From Oceanobacillus piezotolerans (lineage in GTDB: Bacteria > Bacillota > Bacilli > Bacillales > Amphibacillaceae), in the NCBI RefSeq assembly GCF_003665065.1, contig NZ_RCHR01000004.1, positions 248,001-312,000 of the forward strand: a stretch of DNA of 64,000 bases, written 5' to 3'. The notes below the pieces were generated by a model that was not told the origin of the DNA, made no database searches, and was given only the letters and a program-made list of their open reading frames with translations. Positions 50,040 through 58,068 of this stretch are shown here, piece after piece. The number at the start of each line of letters is the position of its first letter. Within the stretch, counting starts at the first letter, position 1. Made by a program: the position numbers and the translations under genes.

Positions 50040-50365
50040 TCGAATCCCTCCATAAATATATCAACTATGTCCTTAATTTCTTTCCATTCTTCTACCGTTT
50101 CTTTAAAATAAGCTTTTCCTAATGTGGTAATGCGGTAATACTTCCTTTTCCCACCCTTTGACTCACTTCCATAATACGATTGTATTAATTCCTTTTTCTC
50201 CAATCGTTGAAAAACAGCGTATAAGGTTGCTTCCTTGATTTGAAATCGCTGATCGGTGCGCTCGCTAATTTCCTTCGATATTTCATAGCCATATCGATCC
50301 TTTTCCATAATTAACCGCAAGATAATCGAATCCAAATGTCCGCGGATAATATCACTTCTTATCAA
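50036..50365 (-). CDS. PadR family transcriptional regulator
   Basis: A 109-residue PadR-type winged-helix repressor: LDSIILRLIMEKDRYGYEISKEI, then the recognition helix and wing in ATLYAVFQRLEKKELIQSYYGSESKGGKRKYYRIT and a C-terminal helix. The start is TTG at 50365 with GGAG 7 bases upstream. It is the first gene of an operon with two membrane proteins and probably represses itself through the palindromes upstream. Confidence 0.9.
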   Translation of the reverse strand: MIRSDIIRGHLDSIILRLIMEKDRYGYEISKEISERTDQRFQIKEATLYAVFQRLEKKELIQSYYGSESKGGKRKYYRITTLGKAYFKETVEEWKEIKDIVDIFMEGFD

Positions 50366-50389
50366 GCTCTCACTCCTTTCTTCAAGAAT

Positions 50390-50406
50390 ACTCTATCACA
50401 TAGAGT
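50390..50406. promoter_or_regulatory. PadR operator candidate 1
   Basis: ACTCTAT-CAC-ATAGAGT is a perfect palindrome 25 bases before the PadR start, downstream of the -10 box. Confidence 0.6.
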
Positions 50407-50422
50407 TCTACCTGTTAGAGTA

Positions 50423-50454
50423 ATTGTAAAACAAAGTACTCTATGTGTCAAAGT
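50423..50454 (-). promoter_or_regulatory. PadR operon promoter with overlapping operator 2
   Basis: On the minus strand a perfect TTGACA (50451-50446) with a 17-base spacer leads to TACAAT (50428-50423). The segment ACTCTAT-GTG-TCAAAGT (50438-50454), a related copy of operator 1, covers the -35 box and spacer. Confidence 0.7.
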
Positions 50455-50529
50455 AATTTTTATATTTTATTGTAAAATTTACAAATCCGTAAGCTCAATA
50501 TAAAATGAAGTAGTTTATCATACCATATT

Positions 50530-50569
50530 AAAAAGCTCATAAATGCTGATTTAGCAGCATTTATGAGCT
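50530..50569 (-). terminator. Terminator downstream of the broken MerR gene
   Basis: AGCTCATAAATGCTG (50534-50548) pairs perfectly with CAGCATTTATGAGCT (50555-50569), with T residues following on the minus strand. It lies about 100 bases after the broken MerR gene. Confidence 0.75.
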
Positions 50570-50668
50570 CATATTACAATCAATGAAATTCGCTTTTATA
50601 ACCCTAGTGCTCAATGGCAAGCTATCGTACTTTATAATCATGTGTAGACTTTCCTTTATTCTTTACAG

Positions 50669-50851
50669 TTATTTATTCCAACTAATTAACAAGTATTTTA
50701 ATAAACGCCAGGAAAAGATTGCAACAATTAGCAAAAGGGCTCCAAAAATCATTCCAACAGGCAAGCCTAGGATTACCCTCGGTACTATTTCTTATCTTTT
50801 CATATCTCTAGAGACGCCCAAAAATTTAGCTACTTGTCCAATGGTGTACAT
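50669..50851 (-). pseudogene. Broken MerR-type regulator with membrane segment
   Basis: On the minus strand GGGGGG AAGAG leads to ATG and MYTIGQVAKFLGVSRDMKR, a MerR helix-turn-helix start cut by TAA at codon 20. The same frame continues EIVPRVILGLPVGMIFGALLLIVAIFSW to a TAA at 50669, a typical membrane anchor. The middle of the DNA-binding and effector domain is deleted. The opposite-strand 98-codon frame over this region is a shadow. Confidence 0.7.
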
Positions 50852-51007
50852 CTCTTCCCCCCTTTTAATCGGTATATAAAGAATCCCTTCCTAATCGAAA
50901 TCAGTAATAACATCTGATAGAAGCACCTAGCAAGTATGACAAGGAGTTCTTTGTCTGTTTCTAATTGCCGGATCGCAACAGACAATTGTATGAAGAGAGC
51001 GAATTTA

Positions 51008-51037
51008 TTGACAAAAATTTAAAATATTCCCTATACT
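51008..51037 (+). promoter_or_regulatory. Promoter of the MFS transporter gene
   Basis: Perfect TTGACA (51008-51013), 18-base spacer and TATACT (51032-51037), 120 bases before the start codon. The rest of the 300-base gap from 50852 holds no other feature. Confidence 0.55.
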
Positions 51038-51156
51038 GAACATAACCAAATAACAACTAAACCAAATTGTAGTTATATTTGAGTTCAATCATTACCTTAA
51101 GTTCTTTTTATTACAAAACACTAAGGCATATATGAACTAGAAACGAGGACTATACT

Positions 51157-52383
51157 TTGCAAAGACAATCGAATACTGCAGAAAAAAAACTATGGACGAA
51201 ATATTTTATTCTAACGTTTATTTACGCTTTATTTACCTCCACCGCTAACAATATGTTACTTACAGGACTTCCGCTATATGCGTTACATCTTGGCGGGGAT
51301 AATTCCATCTCAGGATTGCTTTTTGGTCTGTTTATGCTTTTCGCTATTTTGTCCCGTCCACTTTTTGGTAAATTAATAGACGAGAAAAGTAGAAGAATGG
51401 TGCTGATTGCTGGGGGTGTTATATCAGCTTTTCTTAGCCTTTCCTATGTATTCGCCTTTTCCATCGGTCTATTGCTTGTATTAAGAGCGTTGCATGGCTT
51501 CGGATTCAGTGCAACAACAAATTCTTCCGGCACGGTTGTTTCCGATATTGTTCCAAAAAGCAGATTAGCAGAAGGGATTGGATATTTTGGGTTAGCGAAT
51601 ACGCTCTCTACTGCTGTTGGACCCGCTTTAAGCTTGTTTATCATCGTTAATTTTAACTTTAATATCCTATTTATCGTTACGACGCTTATCGGTTTCATCG
51701 CATTATTCTGTAGTCTTTTCATTAATTATGAGAAGAATGGGGAGCCTGACCATAAATTATCCAATATTAAAGTAAAAAGAAAACTTACGGAGATTATGTA
51801 CGAAAAAACCGCATTACCAACCGCTCTAGTTACGGTATTTATTTATGTTGCGATGGGAGCAACCATGACGTTTATACCAACTTATGCCCTATCACTGGGG
51901 ATAGAAGATATCGGGATATATTTTATCGTTTATTCATTCGCTCTATTTTTCACGAGAATTGCAGGTGGGAAATTGGCTGATAAATACGGATCTTCACTCG
52001 TTATTATCCCAGGCTTGATTATGATCGTTCTATCATTTGTCGTTTTGGCTTATGCCACATCTTTATCCGCTTTTATCATCTCTGCCATTCTTTATGGATT
52101 AGGTTTAGGATCAGTTGATCCAACATTAAATGCAGTGATGATTAGACTCTGCCCCCCAGATAGAAGAGGTGCAGGGAATTCTACATTTTTTACTGCTAAA
52201 GATTTAGGTGGCGGTTTTGGTGCCGTCATCTTCGGATTCATTTCATTAAGTCAAGGTTTTAGGTTTGTTTTTCTTTACTGTGCCCTAAGTGTGATCATCG
52301 CAATGATTGCTTATCATTTCATCCTAAGAAAACAGATAAATAGCATCAAGAAAATTGGCGGTGGGGTAAAAGAAATTGCATAG
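51157..52383 (+). CDS. MFS transporter (drug-efflux-like)
   Basis: A 408-residue, twelve-helix major facilitator. The loop 2-3 motif RPLFGKLIDEKSRR is the MFS signature A. Its copy after helix 8 is GGKLADKYGSS. LRALHGFGFSATTNSSGTVVSDIVPKSRLAEGIGYFG is motif C-like and common in YfkF/efflux-type members. The TTG start at 51157 has GAGGA 7 bases upstream. The substrate is not evident. Confidence 0.88.
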   Translation: MQRQSNTAEKKLWTKYFILTFIYALFTSTANNMLLTGLPLYALHLGGDNSISGLLFGLFMLFAILSRPLFGKLIDEKSRRMVLIAGGVISAFLSLSYVFAFSIGLLLVLRALHGFGFSATTNSSGTVVSDIVPKSRLAEGIGYFGLANTLSTAVGPALSLFIIVNFNFNILFIVTTLIGFIALFCSLFINYEKNGEPDHKLSNIKVKRKLTEIMYEKTALPTALVTVFIYVAMGATMTFIPTYALSLGIEDIGIYFIVYSFALFFTRIAGGKLADKYGSSLVIIPGLIMIVLSFVVLAYATSLSAFIISAILYGLGLGSVDPTLNAVMIRLCPPDRRGAGNSTFFTAKDLGGGFGAVIFGFISLSQGFRFVFLYCALSVIIAMIAYHFILRKQINSIKKIGGGVKEIA

Positions 52384-52633
52384 CGTCAATAAGAAGCAGA
52401 CACAATGACTACTCAGGTCTATGGGGAAAGACCACGTGATTCGTCATTAATGAACTAGACAAAAACAGAAAACAAAGTGGATTGAACACTATTATTTACA
52501 TAAATAATATTATCCGCGTATAATAAGGGAAACAATTTTTTGAAGTGATTCTATTAAATAAGAATTAGCATTGGGCTAAAGATTAGAATTAAATCTTCTT
52601 AAAAAATCTAGCAAAGAATAAGGAGTTAGGTAT
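52384..52633. other. Leader region of ddh
   Basis: 250 bases with no gene. At 52403-52450 there is a nested fold: AATGAC with GTCATT outside and GGTCT/AGACC inside. It does not show the conserved parts of a lysine riboswitch. Confidence 0.35.
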
Positions 52634-53617
52634 ATGAGTAAAATTAAAATCGGTATCGTTGGGTACGGTAATCTAGGTAAAGGCGCAGTAGAAGCCATTA
52701 AACAAACGGAAGACATGGAGCTAGTAGCCATTTTTAGTAGAAGAGACCCAGAATCATTAAAGCTTGCTGATCCAAATGTTAAAGCAGTACATATTTCAAA
52801 TGCAAGTGATTATAAAGATGAAATCGATGTAATGTTACTTTGCGGTGGGTCTGCAACGGATTTACCTGAACAGACTCCTCACTTTGCAAGTATGTTTAAC
52901 ACGGTAGACAGTTTTGATACACATGCAAAAATTCCTGAGTTCTATCAATCTGTTAATGAAGCTGCAACTAAAAATAACACGACAGCCATTATCTCTGTAG
53001 GTTGGGATCCAGGCTTATTCTCTATCAACCGTGTGATGGCGGAAGCAATTTTACCGAGTGGGAAAAACTACACATTCTGGGGGAAAGGGCTTAGCCAAGG
53101 ACACTCCGATGCAGTAAGAAGAGTGACAGGTGTAAAAAATGGTGTACAATATACGATTCCATCTGAAACTGCAATCGAAAGAGTACGCAGTGGGGAGAAT
53201 CCTGAACTAGGGACGGCAGATAAGCATAATCGTGTGTGCTATATTGTTGCTGAAGAAGGCGCTGATAAAGCAGCAATCGAAAATGAAATCAAGACCATGC
53301 CAAACTACTTTGCTGATTATCATACAGAAGTGCATTTTATTTCAGAGGATGAATTAAAACGCGACCACTCCAAAGCACCCCATGGTGGATTTGTCATTCA
53401 AAGTGCGAATACAGGGGCTGACAACACACAAATTTACGAATTCTCTCTTAAGCTGGACAGTAATCCTGAGTTCACTGCAAGTGTCTTAGTTGCTTATGCA
53501 AGAGCAGCTTATCGATTAAGCAGTGAAAAACAATTTGGGGCGAAAACCGTTTATGATGTTGCACCAGGGTATATTTCCCCGCGTTCGGCAGAGGAACTGA
53601 GAAGAGATTATTTATAA
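52634..53617 (+). CDS. ddh: meso-Diaminopimelate D-dehydrogenase
   Basis: This NADPH-dependent enzyme makes meso-diaminopimelate from L-tetrahydrodipicolinate in one step, bypassing the acylated routes to lysine and peptidoglycan precursors. The 327-residue protein has KIGIVGYGNLGKGAVEAI (Rossmann loop), FSRRDP, LLCGGSATDLP, the substrate-binding VDSFDTHAKIPEF, SVGWDPGLFS and GLSQGHSDAVRR. AAGGAG precedes the ATG. Ddh is present in only some Bacillaceae, notably halotolerant or alkaliphilic ones and B. sphaericus relatives. Confidence 0.95.
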   Translation: MSKIKIGIVGYGNLGKGAVEAIKQTEDMELVAIFSRRDPESLKLADPNVKAVHISNASDYKDEIDVMLLCGGSATDLPEQTPHFASMFNTVDSFDTHAKIPEFYQSVNEAATKNNTTAIISVGWDPGLFSINRVMAEAILPSGKNYTFWGKGLSQGHSDAVRRVTGVKNGVQYTIPSETAIERVRSGENPELGTADKHNRVCYIVAEEGADKAAIENEIKTMPNYFADYHTEVHFISEDELKRDHSKAPHGGFVIQSANTGADNTQIYEFSLKLDSNPEFTASVLVAYARAAYRLSSEKQFGAKTVYDVAPGYISPRSAEELRRDYL

Positions 53618-53631
53618 GAGATGATTGAAAG

Positions 53632-53661
53632 CAACTGCCTTTTTGAGGGAGTTGTTTTTTT
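53632..53661 (+). terminator. Terminator after ddh
   Basis: CAACT-G-CC pairs with GG-G-AGTTG and seven T follow (53655-53661). Confidence 0.75.
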
Positions 53662-53756
53662 CTGGTCTCCAATAGATTGTGTTGAAGACCTGGCGAGACA
53701 GTTCTCTAGCCCCTTATAGCTGGGGCATTTGTTGTTTAGAGCGACTTTCAGTAGTA

Positions 53757-53910
53757 CAGGGTGAGTTTTTAAGGTGTTGGATCAACTTTTACATATATCT
53801 GCTCAACTCTTAAGCAAGTTAGATTAACTATTGGCTATGGCTGTTCGACTTTGGAGTTGTATGCTTGACTATTAAACATCCTGGATCAACTTTCTATTTT
53901 GAAGAGCGAA
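53757..53910. repeat. Degenerate 21-bp-period repeat field (copy B, inverted)
   Basis: Read on the minus strand, six or seven imperfect units of 19-22 bases carry the AAAGTTGATCC core; the two outermost cores (near 53772 and 53886) are nearly exact. Same family as 26500-26715 but in the other orientation. It fills most of the gap between ddh and the next gene. Confidence 0.6.
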
Positions 53911-54070
53911 TATGAATACACGATATACCTTAAAATATAGTTAAAGTTGTTACAACTTTAAAGCATAAATATGAAAAATTTGTTAAAAATCACACATAGG
54001 TATTTCCAAAATACAAAATGACGATATACTGTAGATGTTAGAAAAATCTTCCAAGGAAGGTGCGAGGTAA

Positions 54071-54274
54071 ATGAAAGGTACAGCATTATTAATCAAAGAG
54101 GATCACTCTGTTACTGTTTTAGAAAACGTGGAGCATGAGGTATATGAAAAGTTAGTTGGCCAGGAAGATTCTCAAGATATACAATGTACCATTGATGACA
54201 AAGAAGTACATTTCGAACCCGTTAGTAAGGTCGTTTGGTATGAGGATAAGATTGACTGGGAGTACGGGTATTAA
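54071..54274 (+). CDS. Small acidic hypothetical protein
   Basis: A 67-residue protein, not recognised. It is acidic (many Glu and Asp), with alternating hydrophobic residues (TALLIKEDHSVTVLENVEHE, KEVHFEPVSKVVWYEDKIDW) that suggest a small beta fold. AAGGAAGGTG lies before the ATG, a TATACT box lies about 40 bases upstream, and a perfect terminator follows, so it looks like a real single-gene unit. Confidence 0.65.
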   Translation: MKGTALLIKEDHSVTVLENVEHEVYEKLVGQEDSQDIQCTIDDKEVHFEPVSKVVWYEDKIDWEYGY

Positions 54275-54300
54275 TATATAGACACCATTCATCCGTTAAT

Positions 54301-54329
54301 AAAGCCTGCAAAAAAATTTGCAGGCTTTT
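54301..54329 (+). terminator. Terminator after the small acidic protein
   Basis: AAAGCCTGCAAA pairs perfectly with TTTGCAGGCTTT around four A, followed by T and ATTTAT. Confidence 0.9.
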
Positions 54330-54441
54330 ATTTATATAGAAGGTTAAATACCTTCCCTTATAGTAAACGCTAAATTTCGCTTGGAATGAGAGCTACTTTG
54401 TTTGTAAAAATTGGTTTAAAGCTTCATCGTATTTTGGCAAG

Positions 54442-54484
54442 AAAAACACCCCTACTATTAGATTTTGTTCTAACTTTAGGGGTG
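54442..54484 (-). terminator. Terminator after the collagen-like gene
   Basis: On the minus strand ACCCCTA/TAGGGGT with an inner TTAGA/TCTAA stem is followed by GTTTTTC. It lies about 60 bases past the stop of the collagen-like gene. Confidence 0.75.
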
Positions 54485-54540
54485 GCACACCACAGCCTAC
54501 ATCCTTTCTCACAGAACACCGACACCAATATTATATTTAC

Positions 54541-55107
54541 TCAGTCAAGTTGAGTAATTTGTAAAGTAGGCATCTCATAACTAGCATTGTTTGGCAACAT
54601 CGCAATTAGTTTCACTAAATCGTTCTCTAATAAAGACATGCTCACTGTAGCGCTAAGCGTTGAGGTTGTTTTGGGTGAAGTATCACTCTTTTGCAATTTG
54701 GTTCTAGAAGATGCTACTTGAATGGAGTCGTTTACCAAGAGTTGAAAAATAGCCTCACTATTTTCATCCTCTAAGGTTGCAATTACCTTATAACTAATCT
54801 GATAAATACCAGCTCTTAGCACTAATAATCCATTTGACCTAAAAAGCATATTATCACTAATTGGACTAGCAATTGTAAGTTGAACAGGACCTGAATTGGT
54901 ACTAATGGATGGAGAATATGCAAAACCATATTCTTTATTGGCTATTCCCCCTGATTCCCCTGGTGGGCCTTGAGGTCCAGGGGGTCCAGGTGGCCCCTGT
55001 GGCCCAGGTATACCACCATTTTTACACTTATCTTTTTTCTTTTTCTTCCCTTTCTCTTCCTCTTTCTTAAAATTTATTTTCTCTAATTCATTATCTTTAT
55101 CCGGCAT
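54541..55107 (-). CDS. Collagen-like spore-surface (BclA-type) protein with a short GXY stretch
   Basis: A 188-residue protein. A very basic, lysine-rich N-terminus (EEEKGKKKKKDKCKN) precedes seven Gly-X-Y triplets (residues 32-52: GIP, GPQ, GPP, GPP, GPQ, GPP, GES). A C-terminal beta domain of about 130 residues (EYGFAYSPSISTNSGPVQLT, LLVLRAGIYQISYKVIA) resembles the TNF-like trimer domain of BclA and related exosporium or coat filaments. There is no signal peptide, as expected for a protein made in the mother cell. AGAGGTGAT precedes the ATG. Confidence 0.82.
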   Translation of the reverse strand: MPDKDNELEKINFKKEEEKGKKKKKDKCKNGGIPGPQGPPGPPGPQGPPGESGGIANKEYGFAYSPSISTNSGPVQLTIASPISDNMLFRSNGLLVLRAGIYQISYKVIATLEDENSEAIFQLLVNDSIQVASSRTKLQKSDTSPKTTSTLSATVSMSLLENDLVKLIAMLPNNASYEMPTLQITQLD

Positions 55108-55126
55108 TTAATATCACCTCTCTACT

Positions 55127-55165
55127 ATAAAGTGAAACTTCACTCAGTGGGGCTTCCCCACTGAG
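55127..55165 (+). repeat. Dispersed intergenic element, copy 2, with perfect hairpin
   Basis: ATAAAGTGAAACTTCAC (55127-55143) is identical to the sequence in the DeoR leader. Overlapping it, CTCAGTGGGG (55143-55152) and CCCCACTGAG (55156-55165) form a 10-bp perfect hairpin with a CTT loop. The gap to 55337 shows nothing else notable. Confidence 0.6.
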
Positions 55166-55337
55166 TAGTACCAACACAAGGGTATGACCTAAAGGCCTTT
55201 AAACAAATCGAGCGTTTAACTTGCTGTCCGCCCCCACTTCCAATTTTTGTTATTCTTGAATTCTTCTCGTTAAAGGGCATACAGCCCCTGTGATATACTT
55301 TGAAGTCTTAAAAATATCTTAATCTTAGGACCATCCA

Positions 55338-57386
55338 TTACTGCCTGATTGTTATTGGCACAGCTTCAAGAATGCCTCCGGAAGACGATTGAATTGTCAC
55401 TGACCTTGTTGCATCCGGTGATAAAGTAGAAGCACTTACCCTATACTCCCATTCACCGAGTCCATCCACTTGGACTTCTGCAAGAACTAATCCACTATTG
55501 TTGATTCCCAAATAAATGGTAATGCTTACTCCTGGTCCAGCAACATTGGATGTCCCTTCAATTCGCCATTCGGCGGCTTGTGTTCGGTATTCAATTCTAT
55601 TTACATTAAGAGTATCTGGCAAAGTTGAAATTTGAACATTATCTACCGACTCGCCGCTTGGACCACTAACAGTTAACGTAAAGAGAAGAGGTTCTAAACT
55701 TTTTGGAAAAATGAATGAAGGTGTAGGTGAACGAACATCGGATAGAACAACTGCAGGACCTGAAGTTTGCTCCCAAAGGAAGGTATCCGCATTTGTAGAT
55801 GAAGTTCCATCCAATTCTACAACGCTTCCTTGTATCACCGTCTGATCTCCTCCAGCGTTAGCAATAGGTGCTGGTGAGGACTCTACCACTTCAACCAAAA
55901 CACTGCTGGTTGATTGCGTATCAAGACCTGCTACCGTTAATTGGAATTCAAGTAGTGTTTCCGTATCCGGTGCGATGAAGGTAGGTGTAGGTGTGTCGGC
56001 ATTCTCCAAAGTAACTGGAACACCTGAGATTTGTTGCCAAAAGTAAGTTTCTATCGGCCCAGTAGAATTTGTTCCATCCAAAGTAACTTGCATTTCTTCG
56101 AGAACAACTCTATCTTCTCCTGCATTGGCAACGACAGGAATCGGTTGATCTGCTGAGCCGATAATTTGCACAGGAATCCTAATTTGTCCTCCCGCCGCTG
56201 AGTTTATGGTTATATGAGCTGGTGAGAAATGGAGTGCTTCTAAAATCAATATTCCGTTTGGTGGAATATCCAATTCTCCAATACCGAAATCAGACACACT
56301 CAACAGAATATTGTCGACTTCATTACTCGATTGAGCGGTGATGGTCAGTATATCTGTATCTGTGTTATATTCAGCAGCAGCGCTAAGAAAATCTACAGGA
56401 ACCACTGTTTGGATACTATCTGGATTATCACTAATATTTGTTATCGTAATTTCACTTGGAACCACATCACCTGTGAAACTTAGACGGCTAAAGTAAGAGC
56501 CATTTGTCCCCTCCATTTTAGTTGGATTAAGACCAAGACCTGTCACTTCAATATCTTGCGGAGTAACATCGGAAATGACAAAAACATCTAAATATCTGTC
56601 TCCATCTAATGATTTTGTATAGGTAGCACGTGTAACTTCAACGCCGGAAATGGTAGATATTTTCCCAGCAATTTTAAAAAAACTGGTTTCAATTGCATCA
56701 TCTGGATTAAGTCCAGGAGTAGTTGATCTATCAGGAGATCCAATACCAATACCCGGTCCCTCTATTCGGAAGAAATTCTGAGGTTCACCAAATTGATCCA
56801 AAATCACACTACCTATTATTGGATGAGGGAAACTAGGATCGCCAATATATCCTACAGGGGCATTAGGCAAAACATCAGGATCCCAACGTAAAAATGGATG
56901 AACTCTGCTGTTTAACGCAAGATTAAATTCTCCTCCGTTTAATCCCCCAATATCCTCTGTGAAATTAATTTCGCCAAACCCTGGTTCACCTGGATCTGGT
57001 TCTGCTACGAATGTATCGGTACCATATGGATGTCTAATTGTATACGTTGCATTCGGTACTAACCCTGACACCCTAATTCGAACACGCCCAAATACAATTT
57101 GTTCACCTTCTACTGGAACTTCATTCACAAAAGCGGCTTCTAATGCAAGAACTAATCTTGCTCTCTCCCCGGTACCGGTCGTCATTTCAGACTCACATGT
57201 GATATAAAATGATTCAGATGGGAAATTATCTGGAAAAGAGACTGGTTGTGAGGGATTCGGCAACTCTGGATCTTCTAACCCAGAAAACGGATCGAAAGGA
57301 TCGGGGTTTAATTGCAGTCTAAGGCCGTTTTCATCCTTATACCAAACAGGAAACCCATTTTCACTGCTAATTGGGCCAACTTCCAT
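55338..57386 (-). CDS. Large PKD-domain protein, probable spore-surface component
   Basis: A 682-residue protein with no signal peptide or membrane segment. The first 400 residues are beta-rich, Pro- and Gly-rich and not recognised. Two PKD/REJ-like immunoglobulin domains follow (about residues 420-505 and 508-595), starting VVANAGEDRVVLEEMQVTLD and IANAGGDQTVIQGSVVELD, each with a SYFWQQ- or TFLWEQTSGP-type strand. The last 80 residues resemble a further beta domain (EWRIEGTSNVAGPGVSITIY). GAGGTGA precedes the ATG. A sigma-K-like promoter lies upstream. Mother-cell expression and coat or exosporium location are inference. Confidence 0.7.
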   Translation of the reverse strand: MEVGPISSENGFPVWYKDENGLRLQLNPDPFDPFSGLEDPELPNPSQPVSFPDNFPSESFYITCESEMTTGTGERARLVLALEAAFVNEVPVEGEQIVFGRVRIRVSGLVPNATYTIRHPYGTDTFVAEPDPGEPGFGEINFTEDIGGLNGGEFNLALNSRVHPFLRWDPDVLPNAPVGYIGDPSFPHPIIGSVILDQFGEPQNFFRIEGPGIGIGSPDRSTTPGLNPDDAIETSFFKIAGKISTISGVEVTRATYTKSLDGDRYLDVFVISDVTPQDIEVTGLGLNPTKMEGTNGSYFSRLSFTGDVVPSEITITNISDNPDSIQTVVPVDFLSAAAEYNTDTDILTITAQSSNEVDNILLSVSDFGIGELDIPPNGILILEALHFSPAHITINSAAGGQIRIPVQIIGSADQPIPVVANAGEDRVVLEEMQVTLDGTNSTGPIETYFWQQISGVPVTLENADTPTPTFIAPDTETLLEFQLTVAGLDTQSTSSVLVEVVESSPAPIANAGGDQTVIQGSVVELDGTSSTNADTFLWEQTSGPAVVLSDVRSPTPSFIFPKSLEPLLFTLTVSGPSGESVDNVQISTLPDTLNVNRIEYRTQAAEWRIEGTSNVAGPGVSITIYLGINNSGLVLAEVQVDGLGEWEYRVSASTLSPDATRSVTIQSSSGGILEAVPITIRQ

Positions 57387-57451
57387 AAGTAGGTCACCTC
57401 TTTTATATTAGTTTACAAACCTAGTAAATTAACAGACTACTAGTTACCACA

Positions 57452-57477
57452 TATCTTATGAGAAGATCCTCGGAAGT
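57452..57477 (-). promoter_or_regulatory. Sigma-K-like promoter of the PKD-protein gene
   Basis: On the minus strand AC (57477-57476), 15 bases, then CATAAGATA (57460-57452), which fits CATANNNTA. It lies 66 bases before the ATG. Confidence 0.45.
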
Positions 57478-57570
57478 TTGCAGTTTTTAGCACAATATCC
57501 GCTTATGCATTAAAATATTCCGTTAGACTCTAGGATGGAAGGGATTTAAGTACTTTATATAAAATAATTA

Positions 57571-57597
57571 ACCTTCTGTACGTTTATCCATATCATA
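57571..57597 (+). promoter_or_regulatory. Sigma-K-like promoter of the mnx-region operon
   Basis: AC (57571-57572), 16 bases, then CATATCATA (57589-57597) matches the mother-cell sigma-K pattern. It lies 52 bases before the TTG start of the first gene. The published mnx operon of Bacillus sp. SG-1 has a sigma-K site at the same place. Confidence 0.5.
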
Positions 57598-57648
57598 TAA
57601 ATGTTGTAACACATATATTTACATAAACTGGAAAAGGAGGGTATTGCC

Positions 57649-58005
57649 TTGGGCTCACATAAACACAAAAAGGAAAAGAAGAGAAAATACAAAGTGGATC
57701 AATTTACAGTGGAAGGTTGCAAGATTCCCTACCAGTTACCGTGCAAAGACTGCAAAAATCACTTTCGTTTGAATTTGGCCGGATTAACAGAGAACTTGAA
57801 TTTCCAATTATTACAAGAGAAAGACTGCAAATTAGAAATTATGGTTGGTCCAAATCAGGATACGGAAATTGGTAGAATTTATAATGTAGGAATTGATTTT
57901 ATCGAAATTAAAAACGATGACGATAAGATCATTACGATATTAAAGAATAAAATTGTGAATATACAAAGAGAGCAGAGCTGTCAAAAATCAGGCGCCATAA
58001 AGTAA
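57649..58005 (+). CDS. Small lysine-rich protein, first gene of the mnx-region operon
   Basis: A 118-residue protein I do not recognise. The N-terminus is Lys-rich (GSHKHKKEKKRKYK), and two cysteine pairs follow in CKIPYQLPCKDCKNHF. The second half has the pattern EIGRIYNVGIDFIEIKND...ITILKNKIVNIQ, the same hydrophobic rhythm as the MnxE- and MnxF-like proteins further on. TTG start at 57649 with GGAGG 9 bases upstream. It lies 64 bases before the CopC-CopD gene and may correspond to one of mnxA-C, which I cannot decide. Confidence 0.65.
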   Translation: MGSHKHKKEKKRKYKVDQFTVEGCKIPYQLPCKDCKNHFRLNLAGLTENLNFQLLQEKDCKLEIMVGPNQDTEIGRIYNVGIDFIEIKNDDDKIITILKNKIVNIQREQSCQKSGAIK

Positions 58006-58068
58006 ATTTAAATCATAGCTATTATCACGAGTGAGCTGGACGCGAATTAGAAATCTGGAGGGTGTAAA

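Noticed and set aside
50583..50879. 98-codon plus-strand frame
   Set aside because: It lies opposite a recognisable broken MerR gene, has no ribosome site and no protein-like features of its own.
52384..52633. Lysine riboswitch before ddh
   Set aside because: The gap contains a small nested hairpin, but not the conserved core segments of the L-box, and is rather short for one.
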